Shown here one piece after another: positions 58,250-64,000 of a stretch of DNA of 64,000 nt. Every line of letters starts with the position of its first letter. Within the stretch, counting starts at the first letter, position 1. The stretch covers positions 496,001 through 560,000 of the forward strand of contig NZ_CP102850.1 of NCBI RefSeq assembly GCF_024734075.1, read 5' to 3'. The notes beneath the pieces are model-generated. The model made no database searches. It was given only the letters and a program-made list of their open reading frames with translations, and was not told the DNA's origin. A program made the translations under genes and the position numbers. The DNA is from Gordonia mangrovi (GTDB lineage Bacteria; Actinomycetota; Actinomycetes; Mycobacteriales; Mycobacteriaceae).

Positions 58250-58864
58250 ATGGATTCATCGGCGCGTGCAGCAGTTCCGCCGGGCACGCAGCCGCGCGGT
58301 GACCGCACGCGCACCCAGATCCTGGATGCCGCGATCCGGGTACTGGTCGAGCGGGGATACGCCAAGACCAGCACGCTGGCGATCCAGGCCGAGGCAGGTG
58401 TGACGCGCGGACGGCTGCTGCATCACTATCCCTCCCGGGACAGCTTGCTGATGGCCGCCGTCGACCATCTCGCCCGCACCCGCATCGCCGAGATGCCCGA
58501 GCAGGTGGACTGGCCCAGCGATCCCGCCGAACGAATCGGCCCCGCGATCGATGTGGGCTGGAGCACGTTTCACCAACCGTATTTCGTTGCCTCGATGGAA
58601 CTCTGGATCGCCGCACGGACCAATGAGCAGCTCCGCAATGCGCTGGTACCGACGGAGCGGCGCCTGGGACCGACGGTGCGTCAGGCCGTCGCGGGTTTCC
58701 TCGGCGACGAACTCACCTCCCGACCGCGATACCCGGAGCTGTATCCGTTGCTGTTGTCGAGCATGCGCGGCGTGGCCACCACCTACCTGATCGACCGCCG
58801 CGATCCGACCACGGACCCGCACCTCGAGTTGTGGAAGTCGATGACCAGGACGTACCTCCTGTGA
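58250..58864 (+). CDS. TetR-family regulator
   Basis: 204 residues. HTH: RTQILDAAIRVLVERGYAKTSTLAIQAEAGVTRGRLLHHYPSRDSLL. C-terminal ligand domain of the common TetR_C type. It follows the FAD enzyme gene on the same strand, so the pair is probably cotranscribed and self-repressed through the dyad at 56373. The start MDSSARAAV is the first in-frame ATG after the previous stop. Confidence 0.88.
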   Translation: MDSSARAAVPPGTQPRGDRTRTQILDAAIRVLVERGYAKTSTLAIQAEAGVTRGRLLHHYPSRDSLLMAAVDHLARTRIAEMPEQVDWPSDPAERIGPAIDVGWSTFHQPYFVASMELWIAARTNEQLRNALVPTERRLGPTVRQAVAGFLGDELTSRPRYPELYPLLLSSMRGVATTYLIDRRDPTTDPHLELWKSMTRTYLL

Positions 58865-58998
58865 CTCGCGACCGGCGCCCTGCCATCGGTCAGGGGGCGA
58901 TGGTCACCGTCGTCCCGATGCGAACCCATTGGACGACTTGGTCACCGAAGAACTCGTATCGAGAACGATTTCCGAGTCGCCGGACGCTCATGCTTTAA

Positions 58999-59013
58999 TG
59001 GAAACGATTCCCA
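58999..59013. promoter_or_regulatory. Zur-like box upstream of the bL36 paralogue
   Basis: TGGAAACGATTCCCA is an imperfect 15-base palindrome with the AT-centred form of actinobacterial Zur sites, 16 bases before the GTG. A similar, weaker GAGAACGATTTCCGA lies at 58961-58975. Zur repression of C-minus ribosomal paralogues is established for actinobacteria; this site is inferred. Confidence 0.55.
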
Positions 59014-59029
59014 ACAAGGAGGTTGCCTC

Positions 59030-59152
59030 GTGAAGGTCCGCGCATCCATTCGGTCATTGAAGAACCAACCCGGTTCTCAGGTGGTCAAGCGCAAGGGCAG
59101 GATCTACGTCATCAACAAGGCCAATCCTCGTTTCAAGGCACGGCAGGGCTGA
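59030..59152 (+). CDS. rpmJ: Ribosomal protein bL36, zinc-independent (C-minus) paralogue
   Basis: 40 residues from GTG, with AAGGAGGT six bases upstream. It has [37 protein letters not shown] and no cysteine, whereas the zinc-binding form has a Cys3His ribbon. Such YkgO-type paralogues replace the zinc form when zinc is scarce. It is adjacent to a metal transporter/sensor pair on the opposite strand. Confidence 0.93.
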   Translation: MKVRASIRSLKNQPGSQVVKRKGRIYVINKANPRFKARQG

Positions 59153-59222
59153 AGTCGAGGGGTTGCCATATCGGCACGGCGCCGGCATGCCCAGTCGACG
59201 AAATCCGACGCCCAGTCGACGG

Positions 59223-59936
59223 TCAGGAGCAGCAGTCGCAATCATGCGCTGCGGTGGCCTCGCGATTGATTACCGGCGCACAGCATGCGTCGCCCTTCCA
59301 CGCGTTGACACCCTCGCGGACCGCGATCCCGGCGATCACCAGCGCCGCGATCGGGTCGGCCCACGACCACCCGAGCAGACTGTTGAGCAGCAAGCCGATC
59401 AGCAACACCGCGGACAGATAAGTGCACAGCAACGTCTGTTTGGAATCAGCGACCGCCGTGAGGGATCCGAGCTCGCGGCCGGTTCGGCGTTCAGCCCACG
59501 ACAACACCGGCATGACGACTACACTCGCCGCAGCCAACGCGATCCCGATCGACGATTGCTGCGCCTCACTGCCCAATCCCACCAGGGCGAGGATCGAATC
59601 GACTCCGACGTACAACGCCAGCGCGAAGAACGAGAACGCGATGATCCTCAACGTGATCTTCTCGCGATGCTCTGGATCCTTACCGGCGAACTGCCAGGCG
59701 ACGGCGGCCGCCGACGACACCTCGATGACCGAATCGAGACCGAAGCCGATGAGCGCTCCGGAAGACACCCGAGCACCCTCGGTGAGCGCTATGACCGCCT
59801 CGATTACGTTGTAAGTGATCGTGATCGCGACAAACCATCGAATTCGACGCTGCAACAACTTCCGATGGTCGGGGCTGATCGTCGGACTGCTCGTCGTCCG
59901 GCTGCCCACTGACGGCATCCCCAGTTCCGACGCCAT
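59223..59936 (-). CDS. Cation diffusion facilitator-type transporter
   Basis: 237 residues with about five to six hydrophobic segments. FGLDSVIEVSSAAAVAWQFAGKDPEHRE is the CDF helix-2 region, and the segment SWADPIAALVIAGIAVREG is the second metal-site helix. The C-terminus is Cys-rich (DACCAPV, DCDCC), unusual for CDF proteins, and could bind soft metals. Translation is coupled to the ArsR sensor: TGATG, stop and start share a base. Confidence 0.85.
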   Translation of the reverse strand: MASELGMPSVGSRTTSSPTISPDHRKLLQRRIRWFVAITITYNVIEAVIALTEGARVSSGALIGFGLDSVIEVSSAAAVAWQFAGKDPEHREKITLRIIAFSFFALALYVGVDSILALVGLGSEAQQSSIGIALAAASVVVMPVLSWAERRTGRELGSLTAVADSKQTLLCTYLSAVLLIGLLLNSLLGWSWADPIAALVIAGIAVREGVNAWKGDACCAPVINREATAAHDCDCCS

Positions 59937-60268
59937 CAGCAGCAGTCCTCGTCATCAGCGTTGTCGCAGCAGGTCGGGTCGACCGCCAGAACCAGCCCGA
60001 GCAAGTCGTCGAGTGCGTGCGCAATTCGCTTATCGGCCAGTTCGTATCGGGTGCGGCGCCCCTCCGGTACCGCCACCACCAAGCCGCAACCACGTAGACA
60101 GCTCAGATGATTCGACAGCGACTGCCGCGTGACGCCGATGGACTCGGCCAACTCGGAAGGGTAGGCCCCGCCGGTACGCAGGCGTAGCAGCACCTGCGTA
60201 CGGGTGGAATCCGACAACGCGTAGCCGAACCTCGTCAACGCATCGCGGACCGCGACCACAGTTTCCAT
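59936..60268 (-). CDS. ArsR/SmtB-family metal sensor
   Basis: 110 residues from METVVAVRDAL. The winged helix spans GAYPSELAESIGVTRQSLSNHLSCLRGCGLVVAVPEGRRTRYEL. Metal-binding Cys are likely C in HLSCLRGC and the C-terminal DPTCCDNADDEDCC, as in CmtR-type cadmium/lead sensors. It should release the operator on metal binding and induce the coupled CDF gene. Confidence 0.87.
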   Translation of the reverse strand: METVVAVRDALTRFGYALSDSTRTQVLLRLRTGGAYPSELAESIGVTRQSLSNHLSCLRGCGLVVAVPEGRRTRYELADKRIAHALDDLLGLVLAVDPTCCDNADDEDCC

Positions 60269-60280
60269 ACGTCGAACAGT

Positions 60281-60308
60281 ACACGCAATACTGAATACAC
60301 AATACTCT
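60281..60308. promoter_or_regulatory. Repeat region upstream of the ArsR sensor gene
   Basis: ACACGCAATACT (60281-60292) and ACACAATACT (60297-60306), both AT-rich, are repeated 13 bases before the arsR start. They are a likely operator for the sensor. The 193 bases to the next gene otherwise show nothing. Confidence 0.45.
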
Positions 60309-60461
60309 GTACCAATTGGACGATCGAGGGCTGCGTGGACGGTCGACCACATCGATCACGTCCACTATTACCGGGCACCCGTGAGAACCTGGGCACGACC
60401 ATGGCGCGGAGGGTGTCGAGTCGCGGCGCAGGGGGACGAATTCCGGGGGAGAACAGCGAGC

Positions 60462-61292
60462 TCAGGGCCGCCGCGCGGTCGCGATCAGGGTGTCGCACCT
60501 GACCTCGGACATGCCGTCGTCGGCGAGTCGACGGAGAAACACGTCACGTAGGTCGGCGACGGTCTGCGGCTCCATACCGTGCAGGGCGCCGCGCATCCCA
60601 CTACCCAACACCATCGACCAGGAGAACTCGTCCGTGCGCGGCACCCGCAAGGTCAGCACCGACGCCGACGCGCCGACCGCGCCCAGAGCGGCGAGCCACC
60701 CGGTGATCTTGTCCACCGTGTCGATCCGCGTGATGGGATGGGGCGGGCCGTCCGACGGGTCACGGGGCGACGGCGGCGGCTCCGCACCCGTCATCCGGGC
60801 CACCTCGGTGTAGAAGGTTCCCACGAAGTCGTACAGTGCGTCGCCATGCCAGACCGCGAAACCCAGTCGCCCACCAGGGCGCAGCAAGGTCAGGAGTCGA
60901 CGCACGGTGTCATCCATGTCGGGGAGGAAGAACACCCCGAAGCCACAGATCAACGCGTCGTATCCACCGTCGTCGCGGCCCGGCAGAGCGGTCACGTCGT
61001 CGACCCGGAAGTCGATGTTGCGCAATCCCGCCGCATCGGCGGCCGCGCGCGCACGACCGATCAAATCGGCCGCGAAGTCGACGGCCACCACCGAACCCTG
61101 CGGCCCGACGACCCGAGCCGCAGCCAACGCACTCGCACCGGTGCCGGCGCACACGTCGAGAACCCGGTCACCGGGCGACAGGCCGACCTCGTCGACGAGC
61201 GCCTCACCGGCGGGTCCCCACACCAACGGTGTGACGGTGTCGAAGTCCGGGCTGGTGGAATTGAAGATGTCCGCAAGTGACGGTCCACTCAT
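60462..61292 (-). CDS. Class I SAM-dependent methyltransferase
   Basis: 276 residues from MSGPSLADIF. SAM motif I is VLDVCAGTGASALAAARVVG, then VAVDFAADLIGRA, then LLRPGGRLGFAVW. It belongs to the UbiE/Coq5-like group. The substrate is unknown. It is divergent from a LysR gene, which may regulate it. Confidence 0.88.
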   Translation of the reverse strand: MSGPSLADIFNSTSPDFDTVTPLVWGPAGEALVDEVGLSPGDRVLDVCAGTGASALAAARVVGPQGSVVAVDFAADLIGRARAAADAAGLRNIDFRVDDVTALPGRDDGGYDALICGFGVFFLPDMDDTVRRLLTLLRPGGRLGFAVWHGDALYDFVGTFYTEVARMTGAEPPPSPRDPSDGPPHPITRIDTVDKITGWLAALGAVGASASVLTLRVPRTDEFSWSMVLGSGMRGALHGMEPQTVADLRDVFLRRLADDGMSEVRCDTLIATARRP

Positions 61293-61397
61293 GCCCACAA
61301 CTTAGTCGTGTTGGCAACGATTTTCGAGAGCAAAGCGTTCCGCCGCAGCATCGCCGAAGCGCGGAATCGACGCCGCAGCCTCAATATCATGGGCTCC

Positions 61398-62366
61398 ATG
61401 ACCTCGGCCCAGTTGCGCGCCTTTGTCGCCATCGTGCGGACCGGGTCGGTCAAGCAGGCAGCCGCCGAACTCGGCCTCACCGAGCAGGCGGTGTCGATGC
61501 ACGTCGCGCAATTGCGCAAGAGTCTGGGCGATCAGCTGTTCCGGCGGACACACTCCGGGCTGGCGTTCACCCCGGGCGGATTGCGGCTCGCGGCGCGCGC
61601 GGTGGAGATCCTGGGCCTGCAGGACCAGACGATCAGTGAGGTCGAGGCCGCCGCGGGCGGGCAGCGCACGATCCGCCTCGCCACCTCGAGCCTGTTCGCC
61701 GAACACGCCGTCGGCGGCCTGATCGACCTGTTCACCCGTCGCGCGAAAGACCTCGAGGTAGAGCTGACCGTGCAGCCGCCGGATCAGTTCGCGTCCCTAC
61801 TGGCGTCGCGCGCCGTCGACGTCGCGATCGGAGCCGCCCCGCTGGAGGCAGAGACGGCATCGGCTGCGCCGACGCTGAGCTGCAAGGAATTCCTGACCTA
61901 TGACGTCGAGGTGATGGCGTCGCCGTCGCATCCTTTCACCACTCGCCGGGTGAGTCCGGAGGAGATGGCCCACGCCACGTGGAATCTGGGCCCGTCGGCA
62001 GCCGGCGAGAGCGGTGTGGTCCCCGAGATGCTGGCCGATCTCGGTGTCCCCGAGGACTGTCAGCGGATCTTCCAGAGCGACGCCGCCGCATGGGAGGAAA
62101 CGCAACGCGGCACCGGTCTGACCCTGGCCCTGACCTTCGCCGTGCACTCCGATCTCCGCGCCGAACGCCTCGCGCGGGTGGCCGGTCCAGGCGTCCATCG
62201 ACGGGCGACCTGGAGCGCGATGACACTCGCCCACGACCCCACGCGCACGGCCGGCGAACTCATGCGATTCGTGACCACCCCGAAGGCGATACAGGCGATG
62301 CTCCGCGGAGCGGGTGTGCCGCTGAAGAGTTTCCGGCCGGCCGTCTATGTCACGCTGTGGAATTGA
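61398..62366 (+). CDS. LysR-family regulator
   Basis: 322 residues from MTSAQLRAFVAIV. The N-terminal HTH is SVKQAAAELGLTEQAVSMHVAQLRKSLGDQLFRRTHSGLAFT. The C-terminus is a substrate-binding domain. The first ATG of the pair is at 61389; TATCAT lies at 61385 and would allow a leaderless start at 61398. It is divergent from the methyltransferase. Confidence 0.9.
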   Translation: MTSAQLRAFVAIVRTGSVKQAAAELGLTEQAVSMHVAQLRKSLGDQLFRRTHSGLAFTPGGLRLAARAVEILGLQDQTISEVEAAAGGQRTIRLATSSLFAEHAVGGLIDLFTRRAKDLEVELTVQPPDQFASLLASRAVDVAIGAAPLEAETASAAPTLSCKEFLTYDVEVMASPSHPFTTRRVSPEEMAHATWNLGPSAAGESGVVPEMLADLGVPEDCQRIFQSDAAAWEETQRGTGLTLALTFAVHSDLRAERLARVAGPGVHRRATWSAMTLAHDPTRTAGELMRFVTTPKAIQAMLRGAGVPLKSFRPAVYVTLWN

Positions 62367-62418
62367 CGGCCGCGCGTGATGCCTGGCCGAGGCCGCCCGC
62401 GAGTGTGCTTCGTGGGCC

Positions 62419-63633
62419 TCATCGCCGCCGCAGCTCGGTGATGGTGGTGACTACCGCGGCGAGATCGGCAACGGTCGCCGCGGGCATCAGTCGGTCACAG
62501 TACGGAAGAGCCGCAGCCATGCCGCCGACGAGCGGCTCGTAGTCGGCGGCACCCGCACGCGGGTTGAGCCAGATGACCGCGAAGGTGCGCCGTGCGATCC
62601 GCGCCATCGCCCGGGTCATCTGCTCTGGATCGTCGGAATCCCAACCGTCGGAGGCAATCACGCAAATAGACCCGCGCAGGGCCTGGCCATGGCGCGAGGT
62701 GACCAGGGCGTCCAGACTGGAGGCGATCCGGGTACCGCCGAATCGGTCGGCCACTGTCGCGCTCGCCTCCTCGATCGCCTCGTCCACCGACGATCTCGCC
62801 AGCATCGGTGTCATTCGGGTCAGTGCAGTGCCGAACGCGAAGGTCTCGCCCCGCCCCCGTCGCGACAGGGCGCGCATGACATGCAGGTATGCACGGGTGT
62901 AGGCCTGCATCGACTGGGACACATCACAGATCATCACCACGCGACGGTCGCGCCACCTCGGGCCACGGTAGGCGACATCGGCGACTTCCCATCCGGTGTG
63001 CCGGGAGTGTGCCAGCGTTGCGCGCAGATCGATGCGCCTGCCGTCGGCGAGGGTGCGTTCGCGACGGCCCCTTCGTCGGGGCCAAGTGGCGACGGCGCGG
63101 TCCAGCCAAGCCTCGACCTGCCGAAGTTCTTCGGTGTCGAGGTGATCGAAGGGCACCTGCGAGATCGCTTCGACGGCACTCGGCCGGGGCACCCACACCG
63201 GTGCACCGCCGTCGTCGGATCGGTCGGAGTTCTCGGCCACCGACATTCGGGGCAGAGTGGCCCACGGTAGCCCCTCCGGGTCATCTCCGCCCCGGGCCGC
63301 ACCGGGTATCGGATGCTCCTGGTCCCCGGACCGAGCCGACGACCGGCTACGCAGCGCTGCCGGGTCGAGGGAGAACACGGCGTCGTCGAACACCGCGGCG
63401 AACACGGCGTCGAAGACTGCCAGGTCGGATCGTCTGCGCACCAAGGTGATCCGCATCGTCCAATAGAGTCTGTACCGATCCGACATCGACCCACGCGGCA
63501 ACGCGTCGAGAGCACGACACAGCACCGCGGCGTCGGCGTGGCCGACGGGGACACCCGCGCTGCGGAGGCGGTCGGTGAATCCGGCGGCAAACGCCGCACG
63601 ATCGACGTGCCCCAGTATCTGTGATCCGGTCAT
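62419..63633 (-). CDS. VWA-domain (CoxE-like) protein
   Basis: 404 residues. The C-terminal VWA domain has the MIDAS motif DVSQSM, a T-containing loop (GGTRIASSLDAL) and ASDGWDSDDPEQM. The N-terminal half is Arg- and Asp-rich with no known domain. CoxE-type proteins work with MoxR AAA ATPases to insert cofactors into enzymes. It lies 13 bp after the MoxR gene. Confidence 0.9.
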   Translation of the reverse strand: MTGSQILGHVDRAAFAAGFTDRLRSAGVPVGHADAAVLCRALDALPRGSMSDRYRLYWTMRITLVRRRSDLAVFDAVFAAVFDDAVFSLDPAALRSRSSARSGDQEHPIPGAARGGDDPEGLPWATLPRMSVAENSDRSDDGGAPVWVPRPSAVEAISQVPFDHLDTEELRQVEAWLDRAVATWPRRRGRRERTLADGRRIDLRATLAHSRHTGWEVADVAYRGPRWRDRRVVMICDVSQSMQAYTRAYLHVMRALSRRGRGETFAFGTALTRMTPMLARSSVDEAIEEASATVADRFGGTRIASSLDALVTSRHGQALRGSICVIASDGWDSDDPEQMTRAMARIARRTFAVIWLNPRAGAADYEPLVGGMAAALPYCDRLMPAATVADLAAVVTTITELRRR

Positions 63634-63646
63634 CTCGGATGCCGGG

Positions 63647-64000
63647 TCACCACACGCCGCCGTGATCGAGGGCGGCCAGCAGGGTGTCGTGGTCGTCGGG
63701 TGTCTTGACCAACGTGCCGATGCTCGGCGCGACGGTGGTCGCGGCCAGTTCCGTGACGCCCAACGTGATCAGCGCCGACAGCCAGTCGATCGCCTCCGCG
63801 ATGCCCGGCGGCTTGTCGAGGTCGAGGTCACGCACCCGGCCGACGAACACCGATGCGTCGGCGATGAGGCGCTCCGATGCGCCGGCCACGGTGCGCCGTA
63901 GGATCGCGGCCACCTGCGCCGCACCGGGGTAGACGATCCAGTGATAAAGGCAACGCCGCCTCAGCGCCTCATGCAACTCCCGACTGCGGTTGGAGGTCAG
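63647..64000 (-). CDS. MoxR-type AAA ATPase, C-terminal part
   Basis: The frame is open to the window edge and reads LTSNRSRELHEALRRRCLYHWIVYP, the sensor-1/arginine-finger segment of MoxR AAA proteins, followed by a helical lid domain to DHGGVW. The Walker motifs are outside. Its pairing with the VWA protein supports a MoxR-VWA chaperone module. 118 codons including the stop are present. Confidence 0.88.
   Translation of the reverse strand: MTSNRSRELHEALRRRCLYHWIVYPGAAQVAAILRRTVAGASERLIADASVFVGRVRDLDLDKPPGIAEAIDWLSALITLGVTELAATTVAPSIGTLVKTPDDHDTLLAALDHGGVW

Overview
The window is high-GC actinobacterial DNA, most likely from a Gordonia (Mycobacteriales). Two things support this. First, the left 12 kb keeps the order of Mycobacterium tuberculosis Rv3211 to Rv3226c: RhlE helicase, Rv3212-like protein, Rv3213c-like ParA, small membrane protein, diacylglycerol-kinase-like protein, WhiB1, PdtaS, TB7.3, RshA, SigH and an SRAP protein. 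Second, the centre carries a propane monooxygenase operon whose subunits closely resemble, from memory, PrmABCD of Gordonia sp. TY-5. No rRNA, tRNA, CRISPR array or intact mobile element was seen.

Layout. 1-12.1 kb is conserved chromosomal core with redox and stress regulation (WhiB1, SigH/RshA, PdtaS) and a 24-residue ribosomal protein gene (bL37). 12.1-20.3 kb holds a Baeyer-Villiger-type monooxygenase followed by a zinc alcohol dehydrogenase, a divergent single-domain globin, an MFS exporter, and a leftward run of SDR, FAD oxidase and MalQ. 20.3-32.2 kb is a mixed region: a DUF222/HNH gene, a macro-domain protein, small unknown proteins, a Nudix hydrolase, an ArsR/SRPBCC pair with a clear operator, oxidoreductases, an aminotransferase and a serine hydrolase.

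32.2-43.4 kb is the best-defined system. It comprises the di-iron hydroxylase large subunit, reductase, hydroxylase small subunit and coupling protein, then an amidohydrolase, a DUF59 iron-sulfur protein, a zinc alcohol dehydrogenase, a dedicated GroEL paralogue, and a GAF/AAA/Fis activator. The expected job is to hydroxylate a small alkane (or phenol/acetone), oxidise the alcohol, fold the hydroxylase with the chaperonin, and sense the inducer with the activator. The AAA module of the activator lacks GAFTGA and has altered Walker motifs. Two strong palindromes interrupt the operon.

43.4-50 kb is an accessory zone: a DUF6891-like gene, RidA plus an FAD oxidoreductase and a LuxR-type regulator, debris of a PfkB kinase, an HxlR regulator and an IS1380 transposase, and a second DUF222/HNH gene with a leaderless promoter. 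50-64 kb contains a TetR gene divergent from an acyl-CoA dehydrogenase/SDR pair, an SGNH hydrolase, two PH-domain membrane proteins, a 16-bp tandem repeat, a Tat-exported FAD enzyme with its TetR neighbour, a zinc-independent bL36 paralogue behind a Zur-like box, a CDF transporter with an ArsR sensor, a methyltransferase, a LysR regulator, and the start of a MoxR-VWA module cut by the window end.

All functional statements come from reading translated sequence and from remembered family features. No database search was run.
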